DNA of 64,000 nt from Macquaria australasica (Eukaryota; Chordata; Actinopteri; Centrarchiformes; Percichthyidae). The notes beneath the pieces are model-generated. The model did no database searches, was not told the origin of the DNA, and saw only the letters and a program-made list of their open reading frames with translations. Where the stretch lies: the NCBI GenBank assembly GCA_005408345.1, contig SEMN01000480.1, positions 310,001-374,000 of the forward strand. The letters run 5' to 3'. Shown piece by piece: positions 9,338-21,694 of the stretch (the first letter of the stretch is position 1; every line of letters starts with the position of its first letter). The translations under genes and the position numbers were made by a program.

Positions 9338-11650
9338 CAACAATAAGTGTTGTTTCGACTTTTCATCCGTCTAAGAAACGAGATACCATTATTGCTTGCA
9401 AAGGGCTTAAACAATGCATTTCTTACATAATTTGAATTAACTTCAATCATTTGGAATGAACTTTTACACTTTCTTTTACATTTTAAAAGCTTTTACAGCA
9501 GTTATACGTACCTAGGTTCCCAATAATTCTTGAGTAATGCATAAGCAGTACGTTGGAAAAATAAATTTGAAGCATGTTCCATTAGTCAGTTCAGTCAGTC
9601 AGTTTGTCACCAATGTGAGTAATCATTTTATTTGTAGAGCAGGTGTCGACTTGTTGAGCAGGAACCACACTGGCAGAAAAACAACACAATGTTTTTTTGG
9701 ATGCCGAAAGCTGTGTGCTACCACAAAGTAATTCAATTCAATGTTGCATCCAAGAAACAGGGTACAGGTTTCGCTTAAAGCCAGAGCCTGGAGTTTATAA
9801 TAATTTATAGTTCATGTGAATGATATTTTCAAGCCATTCTGTGAGTAATTCTTGTTTTTTTAACCAATTAACTTCTGTGGGTGGTAGTTTATAACACCAC
9901 TATGAAGTACCATATGTGCTGTAAATCTCATTAGTGGATAAAAGAGCGAATGGTTCATTACAGGGTGTTAATCAGATCTTTCGTTTTGAATTCTGTAAAT
10001 ACAACAAATCAATTTTACGGTCTCACATTAGCAAAACAAAATCTTTGTTTTAATGTTTTGAAAGATTAGTGAAATAAATTATTTACTTTGAATTTGCTCA
10101 GTAGTGATTTTTTTCATTAGCCATTCACAACGTATGAAATGAAATGTGGTTTGGAAGAATAGTTGCTCAGTATGTTCATTTTAGGATCACCTTACCAGTA
10201 TTCGGATATGTTCTGTCAATTAGCGGGCTTGGGCAGAAAGCAGAGGAAAAATTAATATGTTTCTAATTCTGAGTATCATAGTTTCTACATATGGACCTGT
10301 ACATCATCCTTCCAAAGAAAACTTCTACCCTTACATTTCTCTGTTTTATTGAGCAGAATTGCAATAAAATGTAATCCACAAATACATAAACGCATTAGAC
10401 CTCATTGGGGAGTGCTATTAGGTCTGTCTTGGAGCAGCAGTAAAATCCATTTTTAACTCCTGCCAGTTTGTTGGCCTGCGACCTGCAGTTACACCTCTCA
10501 TCACTCAGGCCATTTAAGAATACTGCCTGCTCCACATTGAGTCAAAGTGGTGGGGCACGCAGACACTCCTGTCCTGTCATGTCCCAACTGTCTGCTTGGT
10601 TTTCTGTGGACTTTTCCCATGCGTGCAGGTTGGTGAGGCAACAGCAGCTGTCAGACGGTGGTTGTTGGCAGGGCGTGGTGCCTGACCAGCGGGTCTGACC
10701 AGACACTTGTGCTGCTGCGCTGAGCCACGGGCAGAGAGTTGACCCCAAAGCCTGCTTCAGACTACTGGTTGACGTGCTGTGGTTGCCGGGGTCCATGACG
10801 GCACGGATGAAACTTGATGGTGTGGATAATCTGGACTTGGACCTGGGTGTGCTTGTCGCATCAGGATTGGCTAATTCTGATGGCAACTTTACAGTTAAAC
10901 AAACTGTGATTTGTGACCCACAGTAATCCTGTTCTTGGGCCATATCCCTTCTTTTCTCTTTCCTAAAATATACTACTTGAAGTTCCCTCAGAGAGATCTT
11001 TAGATCTGACTGAAGAATAAATAGTGAACACAGCTTGAAGCAGAGTTGGTCTGAGAGGAATATGAGTGATGACTGTCACTATGGCAACGTCCTCATGTTT
11101 TCAGTTTGAAGCTGACATCTCAATAGGTCCTGTTGTGTGCTGATATGTGGGGATAGTAAATGTTATAAATGTATGAGATGAGTTATTAGGAAGTCTGTTA
11201 ATTACAGGGGTGGGAGGAGGTATAAATCTTGCAGATTAGAGGCTGGATGTATAAGCAAAACAATCTGCAAGCTCAACACTTTAGAGGCCCCGTGATGGCA
11301 GTGCTGGATAGCCGCAATGTCAGGACATGGCATGGAAGACTCAATTATCAAAGTCAAGCTGAGTCTGCATGAAACTGAAACTGATGAACGTGGATTCATT
11401 ATATAGGTAGGGGTGGCCATATGCAGTGAAAAAACTAATGCAGTTCATTTCATGTTTTCCATGTGATATTGAATTATTGCAATTCATATACTGTGTGACC
11501 TCAAACCCAAGAATTTTGCATTTTAATACAAGGTACTGATATAATGGCAAAGGAACACTCTATTTTACATAATTTCAGATTGTCAAGCCTGTAACAGTCA
11601 ATGCAATATGTGGCTTACAAAGCCATGCAAATCACTGCAGTCATGCACTG
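9338..11650. other. Intergenic; one GC-richer segment near 10540-10945
   Basis: Mostly AT-rich with no recognised feature. The GC-richer part at 10542-10943 is open for 133 codons on the minus strand and over 60 codons on the plus strand, but neither translation has a motif I recognise. It could be a decayed coding fragment of a transposon. Confidence 0.5.
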
Positions 11651-12769
11651 CACTACCTTAACTAAGGTTTATTACAACTTTGTTCTTCTTTTTACAGTTC
11701 TGGCCATCATTTCTGTCAGTTTTGATAACATTGTACTCTGGGAACACGGTGACATTGCAACAACAACATGGAAAGAAAAATGAGTGGTCAGACACACAGG
11801 GTGTAAACAAGCCAACAGTTTAGCCAGGTTTTCTAAACCACCTTATTTGAAAACTGAAAATGAGCATACCCAGAACGTTGGTAATAATCCCTCATTGCAC
11901 AGAAAAACTAGGAATGCACTGACCCAATACGCCGGATCGACATCACGCAGCCTTATTAAGCAAATTCAGGTGTCGGCCATGTTGTGTCCGATCTGAATTA
12001 ATTGCATTTCAGCTGCTTTGTCACTGTCATAGTAAAATTACATGTTTTCCCTGTCAGTTACATTGATTCAGTCATGACAGTCCACCAACTCAGATTTTAG
12101 TGTCATGGTGATATTTGGCCTCATGTGACCTCACATAAAAACAATCCCAATGAATACCACGGTGCAATGTACACAGATTTTATTTACATTTACCGTTTTC
12201 TTTCCTTTTCTCTTCCACATAGGTTTGGCTAACCTGGGGGCTTGTTTAAAACCTATATGGTCGTCTGACCATTTGTGTTTCTTTCCCTTTTTTTAAGCAA
12301 TGTTGTCGCATTCCCAGATCTCAGCAATTAATTTTAAACTTTAGGCATCCCTTTTTGTAGTCAAAATAATGTCAACATGTTTTTTTAAATGTATTGTTAA
12401 TAGTTTTTTTTATTATTAAAAGGAAGAAAATAGGTCTTTGGGGAAATATCAGAAATGCTCCTTTTTGTCTCTGGCGACTGGAGGGGCGTGTCGGTGTCTG
12501 TGTTTGATTGACAGCAGCTGGCAGGCTGCCAGAGTGTCGGTGTTACACTGTAGTGAACGAGAGACAAATATAAATGTCTCCCTTTTGGTGTCAGATTTTT
12601 TCTCAAAGGAGAACACAGTCCAAACGATTTACAGAGCAGATATGTATGCTGTAGAAGAAAAAAAAGCTATTTATATTCAGTTGGCCTTTACTTGGTTAGT
12701 AAAATATTATTATTACCCCTAGGAATGACGGCCAAAACAAGGTGTGATAACCTGGAATTATCCTTTAAA
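11651..12769 (+). mobile_element. Composite inverted-arm element with internal insertions
   Basis: The left part (GGTTTATTACAAC at 11666-11678, then TCTGTCAGTTTTGATAACAT and GGGAACACGGTGAC) repeats the fragment at 1557-1745. The right terminus, GGAATTATCCTTTAAA at 12754-12769, is the reverse complement of that fragment's start. Inside, around 12298-12330, CATTCCCAGATCTCAGCAAT is the reverse complement of the left-arm inner word, so the arms are inverted repeats. Sequence near 11908-12000 (CTAGGAATGCACTGACCC) looks like the end of a different element inserted in the core. Confidence 0.5.
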
Positions 12770-12771
12770 GT

Positions 12772-12791
12772 TGTGTGTGTGTGTGTGTGTG
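12772..12791 (+). repeat. (GT)10 microsatellite
   Basis: GT run directly abutting the right terminus of the composite element. Confidence 0.9.
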
Positions 12792-14729
12792 AATTTGAGG
12801 CAGTTTTCTTCCTCTCTCAATTTAAAGTGATGTGTTGGTTATATAGAAAGGTTTGCAGGTCTGTAAAGTGTCAAATGGGTCACAACAGATATGAACGAAA
12901 GTGAAAGAGGTACACAAACAAACACAAACATTCCTACCGGGTGAGAGCAGGCAAGCCTGGGTAATGAGAATGGGTCAGGAGGGAGGCTGATGGCTGGAGC
13001 TGGAGAGACAGGTCTAGAGGTTGGAGCATTCATGCACAATGGGCCATGAGAGGCTCCTTTCTCCCCTGTGGCAGGCCCTTTCACAGGTTCCTCCTCCTCA
13101 GTCCTGAAAAGGACCCCACTTGCGTCCCCACTTCCCTGTCAGTCCACTTTCCTTTCCCATCATTCCCCAACAGCTGTTTCTGGGTGGCGTTGTGTCATTA
13201 TTTGGACTCATTTACAGCCCCCTGCCTGTGAAGAGCTTGGTTTTGTTAGGGTTGTTGTGGTAGCTCGCTCACATTTGGTTTTAAATATGTTGCATGTAAG
13301 TTATTTGATGGTTTGGCTGTTGACAAGCGCTGGTTAAACTAATTGGGTGCTCATAGAAAAAAACACAAGCCTCCAATGAGAGTGAACACTTGGGTACATT
13401 TTTCAAAAGTGATGTATTTTTTTCAGCGCTGCTGTTTTGACATTGCAGAAATGGTTTCCTTTAACCATAATATAATGTTGCTGGCACAAAATGTTTGAAA
13501 GAGATATTTCCTAATTATGACTGGGGAACATAATCTGTGATCAGATATCAAATGAAACCAACAGGGCATGTTTTCGTGTGGAGAGCAAAACTCCGCTCTG
13601 CAATTTTGGCGAAGCAATGAGATGTCTCCGACACTCACTGACACTTACTCTGACTAGAAAAGACAAGGCATCATCTACCACAGTAGCTCTGACATTTTCT
13701 GGGCTTTGGATAAACAGGTGCACCACCGCGACCCTCATGGAAAGAGTCTTATGTCTAGAACTAACCCACTATCACTCCCAATCCACATAAAGACCTTGTG
13801 GATTGTGCAAGAGGACAGTGGTGGATGTATCACGTGAAAAAGTGATATGGCATACTGTTATGGTTCTGTGCCAGAAGAGCTATAGGGGAGCCACGTGTGG
13901 TCAAAGTGGTGAAGGGAGGCCTCATAGTGTTGGCAGCCACGTGTGCTATACTTCACCAGATGCTGCCTCCACTGTCATTTGTTTGAGGCAATAGCAGATT
14001 TAAGGGTCTACCTGCTTACAGTCTTACCAGACTGCAATACACTTTCAGTTCATGATGTAAGTCAGATTCGTTTTTACATCAGTTCAACTCTGATTTGTTT
14101 TAAACTTATAATAATGTCAAAAATTGCAACAATCATGTGTGAGACTAAGAACAAAACTTATTAGCCTACACAGGCCTTCTGAACTGGCTAAATAAGTATT
14201 ACAAATGTCACAGCTTAACTATTCATTTGAAGATTGTCCAGTTGCCATGCATTTTACATTTGGACACTGCTTGTGGCTTATGGAATGCTTTTAGTGGTCG
14301 ATATAATTAGTCGCTGCATAAACATGTGGAATTTGTTACAAGGACTTCAGTTATCAAAGCTGTACAGCAGCTTTTTTGTCTTCATATTTTTCATATTTTC
14401 ATTGCTTTGTTGTTGACTTTGTTTCAAGCTGTGTTTTGTAAATGAGGGTTCTGGTATGGCCTCCAGTGTGATCAGTAATCTTAATATTTTGTGACTTACA
14501 AATGTTTTTCATCACAGTGGGAAATGAGCTATAACATTATAGAGGGAAAAGCTTGGAAGTTGTGTATTTAGCCATATTTTGGGTGAAAATATGACTGTTT
14601 GGCGCACACTGAGCCTACAAATGGAGAGTGGAGAATTGGATTATGTTGCAGGAATGAATTGAGAAGTTTGTATGGACATTATTCCACAGTGAAATCAGTA
14701 TTATTTATTATTTTGTCATTATGATTTTC
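12792..14729. other. Intergenic, no recognised feature
   Basis: No transposon end, RNA gene or coding motif is recognised on either strand. Confidence 0.5.
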
Positions 14730-14936
14730 ATACTGTAATTTCATTATGTTGGTCTATTCTGTACACACGACATCTATTGCATATCTGTCCGTCCGTTGCT
14801 CTTCCTGAGGTTTCTTCCATTTTTCCTGGTCTAGGGACAGAGGGTGTTGTGTGCTGTAGAGATTGTGAAGCCCCCTGAGGGAAAGTTGTGATTTGTAGTA
14901 TTGGGCTATATAAATAAAATTGACTTGACATGACTC
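14730..14936 (+). mobile_element. 3' tail of a LINE-type retrotransposon
   Basis: TGTACACACGACATCTATTG, TGCTCTTCCTGAGGTTTCTT, a GGACAGAGGG word and the end TTGGGCTATATAAATAAAAT followed by TTGACTTGACA form a 3' terminal sequence I know as common in teleost genomes. The ATAAATAAAATTGACTTGA ending, with a short decaying tail repeat, is typical of non-LTR elements of the CR1/L2 group. No reverse transcriptase sequence is attached, as expected for a 5'-truncated insertion. The clade name is inference. Confidence 0.6.
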
Positions 14937-15089
14937 AGTATTGAAATCCATTGTAGCATGAACTAAAACTGGCCATGGACTGGAATTAAAGAGAAAAAGG
15001 ACCAATGATGTCTTACCAGTTTTTTTACTGAAAATAAGTTTCACATAGGATGCTATGATCTCATGTTACCTACATTGATGATCCCAATG

Positions 15090-15501
15090 AGTTCAACCAC
15101 AGACTATACATAAAGATGGACGACGTGACAGCTCCCCAAAAGTGAAGCCAAAACATCTTGATCGCCCCCAGTGTAGGTCATAAACCCCGCCTCTTCCATG
15201 TTAGTGGATGGGACATGGGCCAAACTGAAAAATCAAAGTACACGTCAAATAAAAATTTTCCCCAAAAAATTTCCAAAGATGGTTTCTGTCATTTTAGGTA
15301 TCACGCTGATGTATGTTGAAGTGTTCATTTTTCTGATAAGTTTATACCTCGTGGATCACTACTGCGCAGGCTCTGGCTCCAAATAGCATCACCAGTGCAA
15401 GATGGCAGCGCCCATATCCGGGATATTTTGGCTTCATTTTTGTATAATAGGAGGAAGTGGAGATGCGTTGTCCATCTTTATATACAGTCTATGAGTTCAA
15501 C
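15090..15501 (+). mobile_element. Non-autonomous hAT-type miniature element with intact 8-bp target duplication
   Basis: AGTTCAAC occurs at 15090-15097 and again at 15494-15501. Between them, the element (15098-15493, 396 bp) starts CACAGACTATACATAAAG and ends with the reverse complement of CATAGACTGTATATAAAG. The terminal inverted repeat continues through GATGGAC and, after a gap, TGAAGCCAAAA and a GCGCCC-like word. An 8-bp duplication and termini starting CA are hallmarks of the hAT superfamily. There is no transposase frame. Known percomorph repeats share these ends. The undamaged duplication suggests it is younger than the other elements here. Confidence 0.8.
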
Positions 15502-15544
15502 GCAATGTGGTACACATATTTTAAATGTGTGATAAAGAAATCAC

Positions 15545-15640
15545 TGTATTGGATCGGTTTTTGGTAATGGCAGATACCCTGAGCTGAGGTATCGGAAGCA
15601 GTATTGGGAAAGAGAATGTAGGATCGGTTGCATTCCTAGT
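15545..15640 (-). mobile_element. Truncated element end (CTAGGAATGCAACCGATCC)
   Basis: Read on the minus strand, it begins CTAGGAATGCAACCGATCC and continues with TTTCCCAATACTGCTTCCG and CCGATACCTCAGCTCAG-like words, a dispersed fish repeat I recognise. Only about 95 bases remain. A related end may be present at 11908. Confidence 0.45.
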
Positions 15641-17026
15641 TACAGACTTTACACAGAACACTATGTGTGAAATAAATAAATGTGTTTGACACCAGACTTA
15701 CAAATTATAGAGCTGTTTCTTCAGTAATAAACACTATTTAATCATCACACTAGAACCCAACAGATCATTACCATGGTGATAACTCATTCATTCAGAAGCA
15801 GCTGACAACTCAAACAAAATACCTCCCAAGCTTCCTTTCCATCATTGTAATAGGAAGGTCATGGCTAATGGTGGAATCAGGGCCATAGGATTTCCCTGCC
15901 TGTGTATGTAAGTGGCCATGCCAGTCATGAGGCCATTCTAGTCAGCGGTCACCATGGTCCAGTTGTTAATGATTGAGTGTGTTCCCTGTGCTGACACTAA
16001 GTGGTGAGTCAGGTCAAACGGCCATTCAGAGGAATTCCATCTCGGACATTCCAATGCTGCTGTTCCCTCAGGTTCACATCGCGGAGGGTGCGAGGGAAAA
16101 AAGGTCGAACAATGTGATCTGGAATCTGGGAGGGAGTTTGCCACCGCTCGTTCACAGCTCCTGAGATATGAGTTAAACATGCGGAATGTTAATCTGTCAA
16201 TGTGTGGTCATGGTGCGTTTTTGTAAGCAGTTGTGATTTGAATCACGAGGCCCTGCAGTTGTGCCCAGGCCCTCTCCGCCTATCAGGGGCGATTAGAGGT
16301 AACCATTTCTGACACCCTGATGGCCATGAGAGACATCCCTCGCCCGCCAACAAAGCCACATGTCACACACGGCCATCTTGTTCTCTCCCAGCAGGTCTCT
16401 GGAATGTAGTTCATTCCCTCTGTCTCCTCAATAAGGCCATTCTACAAATTCAGGGCCACAGGCTATAGAATCTTAACTCTTCAGGGGGATGCAAAATAGC
16501 CCTCAGCATGTGAAACTATGTAGAACGAATGCATTTTAGCACCCTTTATCTGCCCCTCAATGGATTGTCTTCATTGACACAGGCATTCTGAAACCTGTCA
16601 TGGTAAACTTGTCTCCAAAATGAAACGGTGAAACAGCAGGGAAGACATATGTGATCATCAACTGGAGCTCTAGCAATGCTAACGACACTCCTGCACTGGA
16701 AACATACATCTCAGGATTTTAAAGTTCACTAAAACAGCCAACACTGTTCGAAAATCCTTTGCATGAAGTGCATCTGAGACCCCAAACCCTGAATGTACCA
16801 GTCGTAACCTTCTTTGGTTTCTCGTTTTTGATGGAAGTGAAAAATGCATTTTTTAATCTCAGTATGCAGGGATAGATCCATGCCATGTTGGAAAAACATT
16901 TGCACCACAGTTCTGGTTTGTGGCTGGCTATTGTACAGGGAGTGGTATTTCACTTATGAAGTGATTCCGTTACAGCTGTCCCCTCAACCATCCCCCCTCT
17001 GCACGCACTCACTTACTCCCATTCAA

Positions 17027-17027
<1 letters not shown>
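15641..17027. other. Intergenic; contains candidate regulatory block
   Basis: Apart from the block at 16215-16460 (listed separately) no feature is recognised. Confidence 0.5.
16215..16460. promoter_or_regulatory. Candidate conserved non-coding element
   Basis: Repeat-free, balanced base composition, no open frame, and words such as GGGCGATTAGAGG and TTGTGATTTGAATCAC. It stands out from the AT-rich neighbourhood. Conservation is not shown by the sequence itself. Confidence 0.22.

Positions 17028-17119
<92 letters not shown>
17028..17119 (+). repeat. (CA)46 microsatellite
   Basis: 92 bases of uninterrupted CA, the longest simple repeat in the window. Open frames through it read only His-Thr. 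Confidence 0.98.
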
Positions 17120-17121
<2 letters not shown>

Positions 17122-18574
17122 CAGAACCATTTAAACACAGTTCTCCATAAACACGTACAAATCAGTTCCAACGGGTGCTCCAGCAAAACTCAGACATGGA
17201 CCCAGACCCACAGCACTCAAAAACAGGTTATTTTAGAAATGACATGATATGCCAAGTTGCACATCTGCAGTCAGATACTGCCAAGCTGCCATGTGAAATA
17301 CGATCTAATGCTGGTCTGCTTGATTCCAATAAATGACATCCTTACGCTCCTATCTGTTGAATAATGCATTTCACTTAAGTCCCCATATAGGGGGGCTCTC
17401 TGGCTGGTTGGGGGGGAACAAATCTTGAAAGGATTATTGTATTTACTTTCTTTGGCGAAGCTCTGAATTGGTATGGGAGGTAGTTGTGGCTTTTGTGGTC
17501 ACGTGTTTATTGTTTATGCTTTGTATTTATCCTTAATTAATGCTGCGCTGATGAGTGCTGTCACAGACACCAGCGAACAACGGTCGGGTCTCACGCAATG
17601 TGCGGATGATTTCCTCCCCACATTCAAGGCCTTGGAGAGGAGCAAAACGCTTCCTCCGGCTTGTCTCTTTGAGCCGGAGCAGGAAGACAGATGCTCTAGA
17701 AAAACACACACCAAACCAAAGACTGTCAATCTGTGTTCCCGCTACTCCTCAAGTGCACGTCTTTTTTGGAAGCCCTCTTCTTGTTTTCAGCATGCGCTTC
17801 GGAGCGAAAGGAAGTTCAAAGATGTGTTTTTCAGCATCACAATAGTTACACACATTTTCTCCAGATGAAGGCTCGCGATCCAGATGCAGATCAGTTACAG
17901 GGGTCACTGCAAGGTCTCTCTGACCCCCCTTCATGTGGCTATTCCATCTAACCAATCTCTGTCATAGGATTATTGTTTTCAAATGATCTGCTCACTGACA
18001 AATGATGTGTGACCAATTTTATAATAATGCAACTTGTCTTCCCTGAGAAATGGAATCCTGAGATTTCATACAGTTGGAAGTTGAATGAACATGCTGTGTG
18101 GAATTAAAAGTGACTGACACTGATATTGATTAATGTTCAGCTTTATACATTGACACTTGCATTTGATCATAGTCTCCTGTATCTATAATACCTACTTTGT
18201 GGTGCAATATGACACATGTGTGATTAAATATTGTAGTCAAGTCAAGGTTCACTTAAAAACGTTCTCAACCATATCTCACTGCCTTCTTCAGCGAATGGAA
18301 TTTCAGCTCAGGTGACAATTTAGAATATTTTGTCACAGATACATGTTCCCAAGGTCAATAACAAAACTTTATACTAAAAACCTTTATTTTGTTTCCTTTA
18401 AACCTGCTTAAACTGATTATTTGGCCACCTGATGAACGCACTGTAAACACAACATTGATATATATATATACAGTTGCCTATTTACACATCCAGCAGACAC
18501 GGTGCAACACTAACATTCATTTGAAGTTGTGTTTTTCACCACCTGATCAATTTAAGTCCAATATTCTCTTACCT
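17120..18574. other. Intergenic, no recognised feature
   Basis: The 17473-17868 stretch is open in several frames on both strands, but no translation shows a recognisable motif and the frames contradict each other. Confidence 0.5.
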
Positions 18575-18980
18575 TTTAGCTCTCTTTTGGTCTCCATCAG
18601 CTCCTGAGGGGAAATATCTGGATCTTTAGTGGCTAAATGCTCCACAATGTTCACTAGCTAGCTGCTAACTTTGTCTATCTGTAGTGGGTTTATATGAGCT
18701 TTTTTGCTGGAAACAGCTGCGTCTGGAAACAACATTGATTAGAGTGAACCACAGCAGTTAAGTTGCGGGCCGTAAAAAAACAAAACAATGAGCTAAAAGA
18801 CACTAAACTGACTCTTTGTAGAGCTGAGGGGAAGTGCAGTGTCGGGTGGTAATTCTCTGCGGGTTGGTGACTACAAGCATGCCCTTTGACATTACACATA
18901 GTTATTTGATCCATTTTAAATATAAAAATGTTCATTAATGCTTTAAGACAAGCACAGCAATAGGTGTCCACCATGCATTA
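18575..18980 (+). repeat. Dispersed teleost repeat, unclassified
   Basis: CTCCATCAGCTCCTGAGG, GGATCTTTAGTGGCTAAATG, TGTTCACTAGCTAGCTGCTA, AGTGAACCACAGCAGTTAAG and TTTGTAGAGCTGAGGGGAA occur in the order I recall from a high-copy fish repeat. No termini or coding region can be defined, so its class is unknown. Confidence 0.45.
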
Positions 18981-21089
18981 CTATGTATAACATAATACAC
19001 CAGCTACAGTCTGACAACAGCTGTTAGCAAGAGACAGCATAAAACAGACACACTGCTTGCATAACATTTAAGGGTTTATTGGCATAGACTAGAGGAAACA
19101 ATATACATCATACATGGCAAACAGTCAGACAACCTAAATGTCTACAGCTAGTTATCTCTATGAAGCACAGTGCTGTGGACAGTCCTGTTTAATGCACATT
19201 TGATTCCCAGTCTTTGTTTTCTGTAGGATTTTCCTGAATTAGATCTCTTCTCTATAGTTTACAATAAAGACGTTACAGACCCCTGTGGTTTGCTAACTCA
19301 TGCATGGGGGACTGTTTTCTGGAGATGTTGACTCACCCTAAATATACTCTTCTCTATTTTGGTTGAAGCGCTTAACATGTCACGGCTGCTCTCCCCTATA
19401 GAGGAAAACACCGCTACGCTTCATTTTCGCCTGGGGTCAGGATCTCCCTGAGGGACAGAGCGGACGGCTTTCTCAACCCACCGTATCAGCAGGGCCATCC
19501 CGACATGTATAATCTGTAATGCACAGCTGCCTTTTACTACATACTACTGTTATACCACTGAGGCCTGACACTGCCAAGGCCTGTGGTGGCTTGGGCGGTG
19601 CAGGCCTCAGAAGTTTGTTTTTGTCTCGTGGGCTCCAAAATCATATCTCACCACCTGAGGACACGAGCGCCTGGCTCCATGATTCACAAGTGGAGAGTTG
19701 AGGAAAGAGGGTGGATCGCTTCACTTTGGATTACATGGGCCGCAGTACTTTTGTATTTAGGTTCTTTATTTCACATGTATTGTGTCACAGGACGATATGA
19801 TGAGTTTAGAGCAATTAATATGAAAATCAACTCTACTACTAATTTATTCTGATGTAATCTAATCTAATGCATTTGTACAATTATAGTCAAAGCCAATACA
19901 GGGAAATCATATACCTCAAACAAATTTTGAGAGAAACAAAGAAAGCAAGCAGATGTTGAAGTCATAACATTCATGAAATCATATGAGAAAACACACACAA
20001 GGAACAAATATCATTCAAACACAATTAGAACTCAAAGCTGGAAACAAAAGCACAATATCCAGACTCAACAAAATAATCTGTCATCTATTTCTAATCTGTT
20101 GAGACATCTGAGCATCTAACACTGTATGTATTTGTGGATTTATTTGCTCAGTTGAAGTCTACTTTAAGGCAGGATTGGACCTTTGCTTTGGCTATGTTGA
20201 AAGACTAATCCTTTATTGACGCGTGGTGAGAAACAGAGCCTGGAAACCAATCAGGTCTGCTCAGACCACAGGCCAGGCCAAACCAGGCCAAAGTAGACCA
20301 GGCTTGATCCAATCTAAGATGAAGAAAAAACAAACAGTAGTTCAAATTGTTGGCCCAAATTCTAAGCTTTAAAGACTATAAGGCAATTAAAAATTAACTT
20401 TCGTCCCTGTGCAGAACTGTTTCATCTACATGTTTATGCAGCATGCTTTCTTTAAGGACCATAACCATAATATCCAATGAAGGCATATAGCTGCAGCATG
20501 TTGATGTGACAATAAACCAGTTTTTATTTGCATGAGCAGGAAAGTGCATCTTTCATCACTTCTTCCACAGTGCCCAAGGCTGCTTCCTTCTCCGCGGTGC
20601 GGCCAGCACCCATCCAGCCACACAGGAAGCATCTTCCACTGCTCCCCCTCTCCCTCCTCTCCTCCTCCTTTCCCTCCTTTTTCTCTCGGTCTCCTCCTCA
20701 CTCGCCCATGGTGGAAACTATTAACAGGGCAGGGTTCCATGGAGCAGTGTGGCGAGGTTATCGTTCACACAGCTTTCCCTCTCCCTTTCCTTCTGTCTGT
20801 CTCTCTCTCTCAGTACAGCAATCCTCAACACACAGCCCAATATAGCGGGGGAGACTCACTGCCCTCTGTTTTTAAACCTCCACAGCCACAGGGTAACGAT
20901 TTTTCCTGATACGCGCGTGGTGAAAATGCGTAAGACTTGACCTTTTTTTCATGGGCCTCGGTGTGTCACAGGCAGGGGTGACATGGGAAGGAAAATATGA
21001 TGGCCGGCCGACTGCAAAACAGTTTTGCAAAGTGTCAACAGAAGAGTAATGTAAAGATGAAATCCTTTGTGAATAGGCAGCTCAGAGTT
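18981..21089. other. Intergenic; pyrimidine-rich tract
   Basis: Contains a long pyrimidine tract at 20637-20703 and a cluster of CCAGGCC words at 20266-20303. The 104-125-codon frames overlapping 20426-20909 are explained by the C/T-rich composition. Confidence 0.5.
20637..20703 (+). repeat. Polypyrimidine tract (CT-rich, imperfect)
   Basis: Sixty-seven bases almost entirely C and T, made of CCCTC, CCTCCT and CTTTCC words. Such tracts can form triplex DNA. Confidence 0.8.
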
Positions 21090-21694
21090 TAAAGGAATAG
21101 TTCAACCTTTTGGGAAATATGCTTCTTCTTCTATTTCTTTCTGAGAGTGAGATGAGATTAATTTTCATTAAATATGAAAAAAAACCCAACCCTTTTTCAT
21201 GCTGGGGTGACGTATAAAATGGTACTTACATTTATATCATGCTGCCCCTCAGCGTTACATGCCTCTACTCAGGTTGGTTTGTTCCTACTCAATCTGTTGC
21301 TGTAATAGCGCTGAAAGAGTCAATGTACTTTGATACTGCTTATTTTACACTGGGGAATTTACTATGTCGTTACCTGGCAGCCTCAATGTCACAACAGGAT
21401 TTGAAAGTCAACCACAAAAAAAAGAAACCACAAATTGTTTTTTCATTTCAGTTTATTTACACGAGACACCACACAAAATACAATGTGTTAATTAGTAAGT
21501 TTTAGAGGTAGGTGCATTTTTTGACTTTGGACAGAGCCCAGCTAGCTGTTTCCCCCTGCTTCCAGTCTTTATGCTAAGTTAGGCTAAACACGTCCTGACT
21601 CCAGCTCTGTACTTAAAACACAGATGTGAGGTTGATCTCAATCTGAAAGAGAGAAGATAAATGTATTTCCCAAAATGTTGAACCATTCCTTTAA
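21090..21694 (+). mobile_element. Fold-back element, third copy, with unrelated core
   Basis: The left terminus TTAAAGGAATAGTTCAAC and TTTTGGGAAATATGC is the reverse complement, with few changes, of the right terminus at about 21665-21694 (CCAAAATGTTGAACCATTCC then TTTAA). The right arm keeps TTGGACAGAGCCCAGCTAGC and CAGTCTTTATGCTAAG. The left arm is lost after about 21165. The centre (roughly 21190-21440) has no counterpart in the copy at 8716-9337. Either a second insertion or a deletion plus gene conversion could explain this. Confidence 0.7.

Noticed and set aside
16844..17134. Open frame of 96 codons ending in a His-Thr repeat
   Set aside because: The repeat is the (CA)46 microsatellite; the rest has no recognisable motif.
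20426..20909. Overlapping frames of 104-125 codons on both strands
   Set aside because: They arise from the C/T-rich tract at 20637-20703, and the three frames contradict each other.
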